Positions 25,571-34,681 of a stretch of 47,143 bases of DNA are shown here, piece by piece. The DNA comes from Lachnospiraceae bacterium (GTDB taxonomy: Bacteria; Bacillota; Clostridia; Lachnospirales; Lachnospiraceae). The stretch lies in the NCBI GenBank assembly GCA_017556805.1, contig JAFYMC010000015.1:1-47143 (forward strand). The letters run 5' to 3'. How positions within the stretch are numbered: the first letter of the stretch is position 1; every line of letters starts with the position of its first letter. A model generated the notes under the pieces. That model was not told where the DNA came from. It searched no databases and saw only the letters and a list, made by a program, of their open reading frames with translations. A program made the position numbers and the translations under genes.

Positions 25571-26641
25571 TTATTCAGCCTGATTGGAATTCGGACACAT
25601 AAGGAAGAATACCATGTTGTTGTAAGCTCCCACTACCGTCTGATCTGCCTCAACGCAAATGTTCCATCTCGGATCGCAATTGTCGGTAAGAGAGGTCATG
25701 AAACCTTCTACATCCGCACCTTCCTCTAACTCAAAGGTATAACCGATAAATGCAATGGAACCCATCATCGGACCAAACATTGCGCCGCTCTTAAAGCCGG
25801 TCACTTCGTAATTATTGAAACCTGCAAGGTAGCCCGGCATAATCTCTGCGGAACCTGCCATAAACGGAATGGACTCGTGCATGGAAAGCATAAATGCCGC
25901 ATCCACTGCAGTAGCGGACGGATTATCGTTCATAGTCGTCTCAAAGGACTCCCAAAGGGTCTCACCCCAGGATCCCATCTCTACATCCGGATAAATTACG
26001 GTTGCGTCAACTACATCACCTACACCTTCGCCGCCTTCCGGAGCTGCGTTATCCATCTCAGCCGGATACATCAGGAAGTATACGGTATTCTCATACGCAC
26101 CTACCTGAGTATAATCTGCAGCTACGCAGATATTCCATCTCGGGTCAGCCTTGCTCTTTAAGGTATTGATGAATGCGTTTACATCCGCACCGTCAGCCAG
26201 TTCAAAAATATAACCTACAAATGCGATGGAACCCATCATCGGTCCGTACATTGCGCCACTCTCAAAGCCACCGATCTCCTCGGAGAAGCCTGCAAGATAA
26301 CCCGGCTCTACTTCCATACCGCCTGCCATAAACTGAATCACCGGATTGGTGGAAAGGGTGTTTGCCACATCCACCGGAGCGGTTTCCGGATTTGCCTTCA
26401 TGGTATCAAGAAATGCATTCCAAAGCTTCTCTCCTGCGGTGCCTGCCGCAAAGTCCGGAGTAATCACGCCAGCCTCTGCCTTATCACCGGACTCATCCTC
26501 TGCCGGTGCGGTCGGTGCTACGGTTGCGGTGATGTTTTCACCCTCTGCCGGACTCTTTCCCTCATCCTTCTTGCCGCATGCCGCAATGCTGAATACCATT
26601 GCTACGGAAAGTGCTACTGCTAAAATCTTCTTCATTCTCAT
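25571..26641 (-). CDS. Lipoprotein with two tandem copies of an unrecognised ~130-residue domain
   Basis: 356 residues from ATG 26641. The signal peptide ends in the lipobox SIAAC, with Cys about 20 residues in, followed by a Glu/Thr/Pro spacer. Two repeats follow (about 55-195 and 205-350). Each has the order E.LW..F..TM..NP, PGYLAGF, G.[EK]SGAM[YF]GPMMGSIAF, FEL..GADV..F, DPRWNIC, and VGAY.N.V.FLM.P. I do not recognise the domain. The longer frame up to 26692 begins with a GTG lacking a spaced ribosome binding site, so I use the MRMKK start, whose own site is only moderate. Extracellular, membrane-anchored location is seen from the lipobox; function is unknown. Confidence 0.8.
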   Translation of the reverse strand: MRMKKILAVALSVAMVFSIAACGKKDEGKSPAEGENITATVAPTAPAEDESGDKAEAGVITPDFAAGTAGEKLWNAFLDTMKANPETAPVDVANTLSTNPVIQFMAGGMEVEPGYLAGFSEEIGGFESGAMYGPMMGSIAFVGYIFELADGADVNAFINTLKSKADPRWNICVAADYTQVGAYENTVYFLMYPAEMDNAAPEGGEGVGDVVDATVIYPDVEMGSWGETLWESFETTMNDNPSATAVDAAFMLSMHESIPFMAGSAEIMPGYLAGFNNYEVTGFKSGAMFGPMMGSIAFIGYTFELEEGADVEGFMTSLTDNCDPRWNICVEADQTVVGAYNNMVFFLMCPNSNQAE

Positions 26642-26675
26642 ACTCTTATCTCTCTCTTTCTTTTTATTTACGTTT

Positions 26676-26790
26676 TTAGGTTCCTTGGACACCCCCGTCT
26701 CCCTTCACGGTTCGGTCCGGTTTATGTGGTCTTTCTTCGTCCCACTGATACATTGACGAAGCTTGTCGCATTCCGGTTCCCAAAAAAACG
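26676..26790 (-). other. Open peptide segment in the gap before the lipoprotein, possible gene remnant
   Basis: One minus-strand frame in this gap encodes a protein-like run (MYQWDEERPHKPDRTVKGD, then GGVQGT and TAA). It has no start with a ribosome binding site. It could be a decayed gene end or a conserved intergenic sequence. The rest of the gap is AT-rich, with an imperfect CTTCGTC/GACGAAG hairpin near 26733-26758. Confidence 0.25.
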
Positions 26791-26812
26791 AAACTTTTTT
26801 AAAATAATTTTT

Positions 26813-28585
26813 TTATTCTGCAGCTTGCTCTTCCGGCGCTCCGCTGTAATATAAATTACGGTAGAAACCTCCCTTACCGAGAAGCTCCTCATGGGTACCC
26901 TGCTCGATAATATCGCCGTCCTTCATTACCAGTATTACATCCGCCTCCCGAATGGTAGACAAACGATGGGCTACAATAAAGCTGGTTCGTCCCTTCATCA
27001 TCTTATGGAATGCACGCTGGATACGCACCTCCATACGGGTATCGATGGACGAGGTTGCCTCATCCAGAATTAACATCGGCGGCAGACAAAGCATGACTCT
27101 TGCGATACAAAGAAGCTGCTTTTGTCCCTGGGACAAATTGCCTCCGTCCTCTGCAATCACCGTTTGATATCCGTCCTTCAAACGGCGAATGAAGTTATGC
27201 GCATAGGAAGCCTTTGCCGCTTCCTCGATTTCCTCCATGGTAGCATCCGGCCGGCCGTATGCAATATTCTCCGCAATCGTGCCGGACTTTAACCAGGTCT
27301 CCTGCAATACCATACCGTAGTTTTCACGCAGGGACTCTCTTGTCATATCCCGGATATCGGTACCATCCACCGTAATGGCACCCTTCTTTACATCGTAGAA
27401 CCGCATCAACAGATTAATCAGCGTCGTTTTACCGCAGCCGGTAGGACCTACGATTGCTACCCGCTGTCCCGGCTTTACGGAAAGATTCACATCCTTTAAA
27501 AGAGGCACCTCCGGCACATAGGAAAAGGCTACATGGGAAAGTCCCACCGTACCTTCCGCTTCCTTAAGCACCACCGCATTTTCCTTGTCCGGCAGCTGCT
27601 CCGGCTCATCCAGCAAATCAAACACACGCTTTGCGGACGCCAGTGCATTCTGAAGCTCCGTAATTACAGAAGAGATTTCGTTAAACGGCTTCGTATACTG
27701 ATTCGCATAGGATAAGAAACAGGACAACTGACCGATGGTCAGTACCGCCGGTCCGGCCGTCAGAGCCACAAAGCCACCGAAAATACCAACGCCGGTATAC
27801 ACCAGACCGTTTACGAAACGGGTACACGGATTTGTCAAAGAGGAGAAGAAAATTGCCTTGATGCCCACCTTCTGTAAGCGGTGATTTACATCATAAAAGC
27901 GTTCTTCTGCTTTTTCTTCATAGTTAAAAGCGGTAACCACCTTTTGATTTCCCACAAGCTCCTCCACCAGTGAGGTCATCTCCGCCCGCACCTTAGACTG
28001 AGCCTGGAACAAAGAATAGGTCCGCTTTGCGATAAACGCCGCCACAAACAACGACACCGGCGTCAATACAACAACAAGCAATGCGATTCCCACATGAATG
28101 GAAAGCATGAAGCCTAAGGTTGCCGCAATGGTTACCACTCCGGTAAACAGCTGGGAAAATCCCATCAAAAGCCCATCGGACAGCTGATCGATATCCGTCA
28201 CAATCCGGCTTAAAGTATCTCCGTTGGGATGAGAATCCAGGTAACTTAACGGAAGGTTCTGCACATGCGCATACACCTTCGTCCGCAAATCCCTTACCAC
28301 ATGGAAGGCAATCCGGTTATTACATAAATTCATAATCCAGTTTGACGCTGCCATAATTCCGACAACAATCAAAAACTTAATCAAGATCGGCACAATGGCC
28401 TTAAAATCTACCTTCCCGGCAGCTACCACATGGTCAATGGCCTGTCCCGTCAGCACCGGCGCATACAGCGTCGTCACTACCGTAATAACCGCAAACAGCA
28501 GGGAAAGGCACAACAGCCACAAATAAGGCTTGATTAATGCAATCACACGAACTAAGGTTGCAGAGTTTTCGGTTTTCTTTTTCAT
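26813..28585 (-). CDS. ABC exporter half-transporter (permease plus ATPase), second subunit of a heterodimer
   Basis: 590 residues: six transmembrane helices (about 15-310), then a nucleotide-binding domain with Walker A GPTGCGKTTL, signature LSQGQKQ (instead of LSGGQ), Walker B LILDEATSSID with an intact catalytic Glu, and the switch His in VAHRLST. Its ATG overlaps the stop of the partner gene (ATGA, 28585-28582), so translation is coupled. The non-canonical signature would face the degenerate Walker B of the partner, as in TM287/288, BmrCD and LmrCD exporters. The substrate, drug, lipid or peptide, is not known. Confidence 0.93.
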   Translation of the reverse strand: MKKKTENSATLVRVIALIKPYLWLLCLSLLFAVITVVTTLYAPVLTGQAIDHVVAAGKVDFKAIVPILIKFLIVVGIMAASNWIMNLCNNRIAFHVVRDLRTKVYAHVQNLPLSYLDSHPNGDTLSRIVTDIDQLSDGLLMGFSQLFTGVVTIAATLGFMLSIHVGIALLVVVLTPVSLFVAAFIAKRTYSLFQAQSKVRAEMTSLVEELVGNQKVVTAFNYEEKAEERFYDVNHRLQKVGIKAIFFSSLTNPCTRFVNGLVYTGVGIFGGFVALTAGPAVLTIGQLSCFLSYANQYTKPFNEISSVITELQNALASAKRVFDLLDEPEQLPDKENAVVLKEAEGTVGLSHVAFSYVPEVPLLKDVNLSVKPGQRVAIVGPTGCGKTTLINLLMRFYDVKKGAITVDGTDIRDMTRESLRENYGMVLQETWLKSGTIAENIAYGRPDATMEEIEEAAKASYAHNFIRRLKDGYQTVIAEDGGNLSQGQKQLLCIARVMLCLPPMLILDEATSSIDTRMEVRIQRAFHKMMKGRTSFIVAHRLSTIREADVILVMKDGDIIEQGTHEELLGKGGFYRNLYYSGAPEEQAAE

Positions 28586-30321
28586 GCGCCCACCTCCTCT
28601 GCAGAAACCTGGGACTGACAGATTTCTTTATATACCTCGCAGGTTTCCTGTAACTCCTTATGAGTACCGATGCCTGCCACTTCACCGTCTTCCAATACAA
28701 TAATCATATCTGCGTTCTGAATCGTCGTAGTACGTTGGGATACCATAAACACCGTCATTCCCTCGGTCTTCTCCGCAAGCGCACGACGCAGTGCCGCATC
28801 CGTTGCAAAGTCAAGCGCCGATGCACTGTCATCCAGAATCAAAATCTCCGGCTTTCTTACCAAGGCTCTTGCAATGGTAAGACGCTGTCTCTGTCCGCCG
28901 GACAGATTCTTTCCGCCCTGATTTAATTTATAGTCAAGACGCCCTTCCTTGGCATCTACAAATTCCTTTGCCTGAGCAATCTCCAGCGCTTCATTGATTT
29001 CTTCATCCGTGGCATCGTCCTTACCCCACTTCATATTATCCCGGATGGAGCCGGAAAACAGTACCGCCTTCTGTGGAACCATACCGATTCTACCGCGAAG
29101 CTCCCGTTGCGGATAGTCCTTTACATCCACACCGTTAATCCGTACCGTACCTTTTGTTACATCGTAAAAACGGGGCAACAGGTTTACCAATGAGGACTTA
29201 CCGGAACCGGTTCCGCCGATGATCCCTACGGTCTGTCCCTTCTTTACGGTAAAAGAAAGATTCGAAAGAGCTTCTTCCTTTGCTCCCGGATAAGTAAATG
29301 ACACTTGGTCAAATACCACTGCCGGCACATCCTCGCCGCTCACATTTTTCAAGCGGAAGCTTTCCTGATCCAACACCGTCGGTTGCAAATCCAACACTTC
29401 GTTGACACGCTTTGCGGAAGCCATTGCCTTTGTAAAGGAAACAATCAACACCTGCAATGCCACTAAGGCATTTAAAATCTGAGTCATATAATTTACAAGA
29501 GCGATCACCTCACCCTGGGTAATCACGCCCGCATCTACCTGCTTACCGCCCTGCATAATAATAGCCGCGATGGCAAGGTTTACTACCACGTAGGTCAGCG
29601 GATTCATAGCCACGGATACTTTACCCACACGTTTCTGCAGCTTTAACAAGCGGTTGCAATCCTCGGTAAATTCCTCTGTCTCATCCTCCCGTCGCCCGAA
29701 GGCACGAATGACTCTGGCACCGTTTAGTCCTTCTCGCGTTGCAAGCGAAATGGTATCCAATGCCTTCTGGGCCTTGGAATACATCGGAATGGTCAATACC
29801 ATGATTCCGTAAATAATAAGGGCCAGAACCGGCGCCGCAATCACAAAAATCACCGCCACCTTGGCATTTACCAAAAAGGCTGCTACCAGGGCACCGATGA
29901 CAATAAACGGCGAACGCAGAAACAGACGCAAAATCATATTGACGCCGGACTGTACCTGGTTCATGTCACTGGTAATTCTCGTAACCAGAGTAGAAGTTCC
30001 GGCCTTATCCAGTTCCGCATAAGACAACCGGTTCATATGAGCAAACAAGTCATCCCGAAGCTCCGTACCGAAGCCCACGGATGCCTTTGCCGCAAAAAAC
30101 TGGGCAATCAAAGAGCAGACAAGCCCCACCACACCAAGCAGAACCATAATAAACGCAGCCCGGTAAATGTACGTCTTATCCCCCTTCGCGATACCGTTGT
30201 CAATCATATCCGCTACCACAAGCGGCACTAAAAGCTCAAAAAAAGCCTCCAGCATCTTAAACAGCGGTCCGATAATACTTTCCTTCTTATAATTCTTTAA
30301 ATATCTCGCCAAACGAAGCAT
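28582..30321 (-). CDS. ABC exporter half-transporter (permease plus ATPase), degenerate-site subunit
   Basis: 579 residues with six transmembrane helices and an ATPase domain: Walker A GGTGSGKSSL, signature NLSGGQRQR (canonical), Walker B LILDDSASALD, where the catalytic Glu is Asp, and the H-loop as VSQRTTTI with Gln in place of His. Loss of the Glu and the switch His marks the non-hydrolysing site of heterodimeric exporters. AAAGGAG lies 7-8 bases before the ATG at 30321. A perfect sigma-A promoter lies 28 bases further upstream. Confidence 0.93.
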   Translation of the reverse strand: MLRLARYLKNYKKESIIGPLFKMLEAFFELLVPLVVADMIDNGIAKGDKTYIYRAAFIMVLLGVVGLVCSLIAQFFAAKASVGFGTELRDDLFAHMNRLSYAELDKAGTSTLVTRITSDMNQVQSGVNMILRLFLRSPFIVIGALVAAFLVNAKVAVIFVIAAPVLALIIYGIMVLTIPMYSKAQKALDTISLATREGLNGARVIRAFGRREDETEEFTEDCNRLLKLQKRVGKVSVAMNPLTYVVVNLAIAAIIMQGGKQVDAGVITQGEVIALVNYMTQILNALVALQVLIVSFTKAMASAKRVNEVLDLQPTVLDQESFRLKNVSGEDVPAVVFDQVSFTYPGAKEEALSNLSFTVKKGQTVGIIGGTGSGKSSLVNLLPRFYDVTKGTVRINGVDVKDYPQRELRGRIGMVPQKAVLFSGSIRDNMKWGKDDATDEEINEALEIAQAKEFVDAKEGRLDYKLNQGGKNLSGGQRQRLTIARALVRKPEILILDDSASALDFATDAALRRALAEKTEGMTVFMVSQRTTTIQNADMIIVLEDGEVAGIGTHKELQETCEVYKEICQSQVSAEEVGA

Positions 30322-30348
30322 AAAAATCTCCTTTCGATAACCAAAGAG

Positions 30349-30377
30349 ATTATAGCAAAGATTGGGAAGTGTGTCAA
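30349..30377 (-). promoter_or_regulatory. Consensus sigma-A promoter of the ABC exporter operon
   Basis: Minus strand TTGACA (30377-30372), 17-base spacer ending TTTGC, TATAAT (30354-30349). Confidence 0.85.
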
Positions 30378-30479
30378 CGCAAGGGAGGATTTCTCTACAT
30401 ATTAATATATAGCATCACCCACATCTTGGTATCGGGACCTTTTCCCTATACTATTTTTTGTATTTTTTAAGTTCCGCTC

Positions 30480-30507
30480 TAAAGTCCCGAAGGAAACATG
30501 CCGATAA
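30480..30507 (+). promoter_or_regulatory. Sigma-D (sigma-28) promoter of flagellin 1
   Basis: TAAAGTCC (30480-30487), 12-base gap, GCCGATAA (30500-30507): a near-perfect flagellar sigma consensus. The start point should be near 30513, giving a leader of about 125 bases. Confidence 0.85.
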
Positions 30508-30536
30508 CATAAGCAAATCAATGAATGACAGTTGTG

Positions 30537-30605
30537 CTGAAAGGACTCAGTAACTACTCGAACGGATTCGAAGACTGTATTTCATGTAAAAAATACAACC
30601 TATCA
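30537..30605 (+). promoter_or_regulatory. Conserved flagellin leader with two GGA-loop hairpins (copy 1)
   Basis: Hairpin CTGA-AAGGAC-TCAG (30537-30550), hairpin TCGAA-CGGA-TTCGA (30558-30571), then a weaker TGTATTT/AAATACA hairpin (30576-30597) and CAACCTATC. Both first loops present GGA, 21 bases apart, the form bound by CsrA/RsmA. The same elements occur in the same order before flagellin 2. Confidence 0.65.
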
Positions 30606-30637
30606 AATTTTAATCCAAATTCGAGGAGGGACTAATT

Positions 30638-32305
30638 ATGGCAATGATTGTTCAACACAACATGCAATCCATGAATGCCAACCGTATGTTAGGCATTGTA
30701 TCTACTAATCTTGCAAAGTCTACGGAGAAGCTTTCTTCCGGTTACCGCATCAACCGTGCAGCAGACGATGCAGCCGGTCTTGCAATTTCCGAGAAAATGA
30801 GAAGCCAGATTCGTGGTCTTACTCAGGCATCCACCAACGCAGAGGACGGTATTTCCTTAATCCAGACCGCAGAAGGTGCTCTTAACGAATCCCACAGCAT
30901 TTTGCAGAGAATGCGTCAGCTTGCCGTACAGGCAGCCAACGGTACCGAAACCGATGACGACCGAGGAAACATCCAGGACGAAATCGAACAGTTGCAGGAC
31001 GAACTTGACCGTATCGCAGAAACCACCGAGTTCAATACCATGAAGCTCCTCGACGGTTCTTTCGATGGCATCGCTTCCACCAACACCACCGCAGGTCCGA
31101 AGTACGGACAGTACAGCGGTATCCACGGTGCATTTATTACATCCAATATTGTAGGCGTAGAAATCGCTACGAACACTTCCGCTACCGTAGGCGGTGAGTC
31201 CGCAATCTGGGATGCTGCAGGTACCTCTTTAACCATTAACCTGGCAAACAACAAGACCTACACTCAGGCAGATATTGACAACTTAATTAAGAATGCAAAG
31301 CAGGAAGACTCCATCGCAAAGAATACTCCGGCAGAGGTTACCATGAAGTTTGCTACAGGTGTATTTACTGCAAGTGCAGACACTTCCGAGAAGACAACGC
31401 CGACCGTAGCAGGCGCAAAAGCAACCATTGAAGATAATTTGGTTGCTGATGATGAAGGAAACTTTGTCGGCGCAAACATTATAAAAATCACTTCCAACAA
31501 GTACGGTAAGGATTATGACATCGACATCGAATTCCTTTTCACTGCAAACGAAGGAAAGGAGGAGGCAAAGTTAAACACTGCTCCGACCTATACCATGGAT
31601 GCTGATGATTTAGACGGTGTTGTGGCGGCAGATACTGACAGAGCCGGTTATCAGATTACATTAATGTCCGGTAAGGAATATTCCGCAGAGGACATCGAAG
31701 ACTTACTTGCCGAGGCAGGTTTAAACGTATCTGTTGAGTTAAGCGGCGTTACCACCGCAGGCACCTCCGGTACCGATGCACCAAATACCTTATTCATTAC
31801 CGATTCTTCTGTAACCAAAATATTTAAATTGGACGGCGGTGCCGGTCTCGGTGACGAGGATGCATTCCTCACCCAGAACTGGTACGACAGCGTAAACTCC
31901 ACCGGCGGCATGAGACTCCAGATTGGTGCTAACGAAGGTCAGACCATGAACTTTAACATCGGCGACATGAGTGCAGCTGCATTAGGTGTCAGCGGTCAGA
32001 GTGTTCGTGTGGATGAGCAGGACAGAGCGTCCCAGGCTATCACCACCATCGATAAGGCAATCGAAATCGTTTCCAAGCAGCGTGCCGAACTTGGTGCCGT
32101 ACAGAACCGTTTGGAGCACACCATTGCAAACCTTGACACCTCCGCTGAGAACCTGCAGACCGCAGAGTCCCGTATCCGTGATGTAGATATGGCTGCAGAG
32201 ATGGTAGAGTACAGTAAGAACAACATTCTTTCCCAGGCATCCCAGTCTATGTTGGCTCAGGCAAACCAGGCTACCCAGGGTGTACTCTCCTTGTTACAGG
32301 GCTAA
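30638..32305 (+). CDS. fliC: Flagellin 1
   Basis: 555 residues. The conserved N-terminal D0/D1 region (MAMIVQHNM to [11 protein letters not shown], about 1-148) and C-terminal D1/D0 region (about 430-555, ending [17 protein letters not shown]) form the filament core. The middle (about 150-420) is the exposed, variable part. No signal peptide, as expected for type III export. AGGAGGG lies 9 bases before the ATG. Sigma-D promoter and GGA-hairpin leader indicate late flagellar expression with post-transcriptional control. It is a close paralogue of flagellin 2: the ends are almost identical and the variable middle has the same motif order ([40 protein letters not shown]). Confidence 0.96.
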   Translation: MAMIVQHNMQSMNANRMLGIVSTNLAKSTEKLSSGYRINRAADDAAGLAISEKMRSQIRGLTQASTNAEDGISLIQTAEGALNESHSILQRMRQLAVQAANGTETDDDRGNIQDEIEQLQDELDRIAETTEFNTMKLLDGSFDGIASTNTTAGPKYGQYSGIHGAFITSNIVGVEIATNTSATVGGESAIWDAAGTSLTINLANNKTYTQADIDNLIKNAKQEDSIAKNTPAEVTMKFATGVFTASADTSEKTTPTVAGAKATIEDNLVADDEGNFVGANIIKITSNKYGKDYDIDIEFLFTANEGKEEAKLNTAPTYTMDADDLDGVVAADTDRAGYQITLMSGKEYSAEDIEDLLAEAGLNVSVELSGVTTAGTSGTDAPNTLFITDSSVTKIFKLDGGAGLGDEDAFLTQNWYDSVNSTGGMRLQIGANEGQTMNFNIGDMSAAALGVSGQSVRVDEQDRASQAITTIDKAIEIVSKQRAELGAVQNRLEHTIANLDTSAENLQTAESRIRDVDMAAEMVEYSKNNILSQASQSMLAQANQATQGVLSLLQG

Positions 32306-32374
32306 TTAATAAAATAAGTTAACTTCACCGTATCGTTCCCCATGTTGATATCCGAAAGGATTAACTGTGTCCCG

Positions 32375-32522
32375 ATAGGTTGAAAATAGGCAAAAGCGTC
32401 TGCGTAAAGCAGACGCTTTTGTCATCTGCGAGTTCACGAGCAGATGTATACGACGAAGTCGTATCTATTTTCATGAGCAAGGAGCGGAGCGGATTGCGAA
32501 TGACCTCTCATTTTCAACCTAT
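32375..32522 (+). ncRNA. Multi-hairpin element closed by a 13-bp perfect inverted repeat
   Basis: ATAGGTTGAAAAT (32375-32387) pairs with ATTTTCAACCTAT (32510-32522). Inside lie the terminator-like hairpin 32392-32420, CATCTGC/GCAGATG (32423-32446) and ATACGAC-GAA-GTCGTAT (32448-32464), then a purine-rich GAGCGGAGCGG stretch. The result is a closed multi-way junction of 148 bases between two flagellin genes. Besides this element, the 468-base gap holds the second sigma-D promoter and leader. Confidence 0.5.
32392..32420 (+). terminator. Terminator hairpin downstream of flagellin 1
   Basis: Perfect 12-bp stem AAAAGCGTCTGC/GCAGACGCTTTT with a 5-base loop, ending in four T, 87 bases after the stop codon. 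Confidence 0.75.
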
Positions 32523-32589
32523 ATTTTGCTGTTTTCCGTATAAAACTCCTATAAAATCACCACATTTTGTAATTTTTTTCATTTTTCTA

Positions 32590-32617
32590 TAAAGTATTCC
32601 TTTTATCCGGTCGATAT
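32590..32617 (+). promoter_or_regulatory. Sigma-D (sigma-28) promoter of flagellin 2
   Basis: TAAAGTAT (32590-32597), 12-base gap, GTCGATAT (32610-32617): same layout as the flagellin 1 promoter, with one change in the -10 box. Confidence 0.75.
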
Positions 32618-32645
32618 AGCTTACAAGTGAATGAAACACAGCCAT

Positions 32646-32713
32646 ACTGAAAGGACTCAGTTATCACCCGAACGGATTCGAGGGGCATGTATTCATCTTG
32701 AAAATACAACCTA
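32646..32713 (+). promoter_or_regulatory. Conserved flagellin leader with two GGA-loop hairpins (copy 2)
   Basis: ACTGA-AAGGAC-TCAGT (32646-32661), CGAA-CGGA-TTCG (32669-32680), then TGTATT/AATACA (32688-32708) and CAACCTATC. The GGA-to-GGA distance is 21 bases, the same as in copy 1, although the sequence between and around the hairpins has drifted. Confidence 0.65.
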
Positions 32714-32773
32714 TCGCAAACAAAAACAAGCTCATACAGAAGAGCTAATTTCAACTATCGGGAGGTAACGACT

Positions 32774-34414
32774 ATGGCAATGATCGTTCAACACAATCTT
32801 ACGGCTATGAATGCCAATCGTATGCTTGGTATTGTTTCCAATAATCAGGCAAAATCTACAGAGAAACTTTCTTCGGGCTACCGCATCAATCGCGCCGCTG
32901 ACGATGCAGCAGGCTTAGCGATTTCCGAAAAGATGCGTTCCCAGATTCGCGGTCTCACCCAGGCTTCCACCAATGCAGAAGACGGTATTTCCATGATTCA
33001 GACCGCTGAAGGTGCGCTTAACGAATCCCACAGCATTTTACAGAGAATGCGTCAGTTGGCTGTACAGGCGGCCAACGGCACCGAGACAGACAATGATCGT
33101 GACAATATTCAGGACGAGATCGAGCAGTTACAGGATGAGCTGGATCGTATCGCAGAAACCACCGAGTTCAATACCATGAAGCTTTTGGACGGTACCTTCG
33201 ACGGCACAAATACTTCTACCACCACTGCAGGTCCGAAGTATGGTATGTACGACGGTAAGCTCGGAGCTTTCATTACCTCCGACATCGTAGGTGTTCAGAT
33301 TACAACCACCACCTCCGCAACCGTAGGCGGTGAATCTGCTATCTGGGATGAAGGGGGCAAAAAGTTAACCATCAGTCTTGCCGATAACAGAACATATACT
33401 CAGGCAGATATTGATAATTTAATTAAGACCGCAAAGCAGGAGGATTCCATTGCGAAGAATACCCCGGCAAATGTCTCCGTTCAGCTTGCAACCGGTGTTT
33501 ATACCGCTACCGCTAACAATTCCACAACTACCACAGGAACCGAAGCCGGAGTTAAAGCAACCGGTAAAAACGCTGCCCCTATTGCAGATTCCTTTGTTGG
33601 TGCGGACACCATCGAAATCACTTCCAACAAATACGGTTGGGATTATAACATTGATATCACTTTCAAATTTGATGCGGACGCAGGCAAGGAAGAGGTGGCG
33701 ATTGCCACTGCAGCGGAATACGATATGACTGCGGAAGATATCGAAAACGCAGTAAAAACCAATGCCGCATACGAGGTTCATTTACAGTCCGGTAAGGAAT
33801 ATACCGCACAGAACATTGAAGATCTCTTAGCTACCGTAGGCTTAAGCGTAAGCGTAGAGTTAAGTGGTGTTGACGGTCACCCGGATGAACCGAACACACT
33901 CTTTGTTACCGATTCCTCCAAGGAAGTAGAAATTGAGTTAGATGGCGGTGCGGGCCTCGGTGACGATGATGCATTCCTGACTCAGAACAACTACGACAGC
34001 GTAGCATCCTCCGGCGGAATGATTTTACAGGTAGGCGCTAACGAAGGTCAGACCATGCAGTTTAACATCGGCGATATGAGTGCAGCAGCTCTCGGTGTCA
34101 GCGGCAACAATGTACGCGTAGATACCCAGGATCGTGCATCCTCCGCTATCACCACCATTGACAAGGCAATCGAAAAAGTTTCCAAGCAGCGTTCTACCTT
34201 AGGTGCTGTACAGAACCGTTTAGAGCATACCATCGCAAATCTGGATACTTCCGCAGAGAACTTACAGCAGGCAGAATCCCGTATCCGCGATGTGGACATG
34301 GCTGCAGAGATGGTGGAATACAGCAAGTACAACATCCTCTCTCAGGCTTCCCAGTCTATGCTGGCACAGGCAAACCAGTCTACACAGGGTGTACTTTCCC
34401 TCTTACAGGGCTAA
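32774..34414 (+). CDS. fliC: Flagellin 2
   Basis: 546 residues, paralogue of flagellin 1 with the same conserved filament-core ends ([19 protein letters not shown] to [11 protein letters not shown]) and a diverged exposed middle (about 150-410). GGGAGG lies 8-9 bases before the ATG. It has its own sigma-D promoter, GGA-hairpin leader and terminator, so the two flagellins can be expressed independently. Codon choices at the conserved ends differ between the copies even where the protein is identical, so this is an old duplication kept by selection, not a fresh copy. Both could be in one filament. Confidence 0.96.
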   Translation: MAMIVQHNLTAMNANRMLGIVSNNQAKSTEKLSSGYRINRAADDAAGLAISEKMRSQIRGLTQASTNAEDGISMIQTAEGALNESHSILQRMRQLAVQAANGTETDNDRDNIQDEIEQLQDELDRIAETTEFNTMKLLDGTFDGTNTSTTTAGPKYGMYDGKLGAFITSDIVGVQITTTTSATVGGESAIWDEGGKKLTISLADNRTYTQADIDNLIKTAKQEDSIAKNTPANVSVQLATGVYTATANNSTTTTGTEAGVKATGKNAAPIADSFVGADTIEITSNKYGWDYNIDITFKFDADAGKEEVAIATAAEYDMTAEDIENAVKTNAAYEVHLQSGKEYTAQNIEDLLATVGLSVSVELSGVDGHPDEPNTLFVTDSSKEVEIELDGGAGLGDDDAFLTQNNYDSVASSGGMILQVGANEGQTMQFNIGDMSAAALGVSGNNVRVDTQDRASSAITTIDKAIEKVSKQRSTLGAVQNRLEHTIANLDTSAENLQQAESRIRDVDMAAEMVEYSKYNILSQASQSMLAQANQSTQGVLSLLQG

Positions 34415-34457
34415 TAATTTCTCCGAGATATTCGGATGTAAATACCTTCTCCTTCCG

Positions 34458-34499
34458 GGGATGCCGCTTTCGTACTTATCGAAAGCGGCATCCCTTTTT
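34458..34499 (+). terminator. Terminator of flagellin 2
   Basis: Perfect stem of about 14 bp (GGGATGCCGCTTTCG with its complement) and TTTTT. Confidence 0.95.
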
Positions 34500-34633
34500 C
34501 ATTCTGTTACTTCTTTTTAATTCTCTATTTTCCCTATACTATCTTATCAACTCTTACATTCCTTTTATTAATTCTGAAAAACCCAGCTTATTTTCATTAT
34601 TTTCATATTTTTGTAGAATTTTTTATCAAACTG

Positions 34634-34642
34634 TGATAGAAT
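34634..34642 (+). promoter_or_regulatory. Possible extended -10 promoter of the PilZ chemoreceptor
   Basis: TGATAGAAT, about 40 bases before the start codon; no clear -35 box and no sigma-D match. Confidence 0.35.
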
Positions 34643-34681
34643 ATCAATTGGGGTAAACTATATTTTGTATGGAGGTTATTT

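Noticed and set aside
30638-34414. Direct repeat of more than 1.6 kb as a sign of a mobile element
   Set aside because: The similarity is between two complete flagellin genes with diverged codons and separate promoters; a gene duplication explains it.
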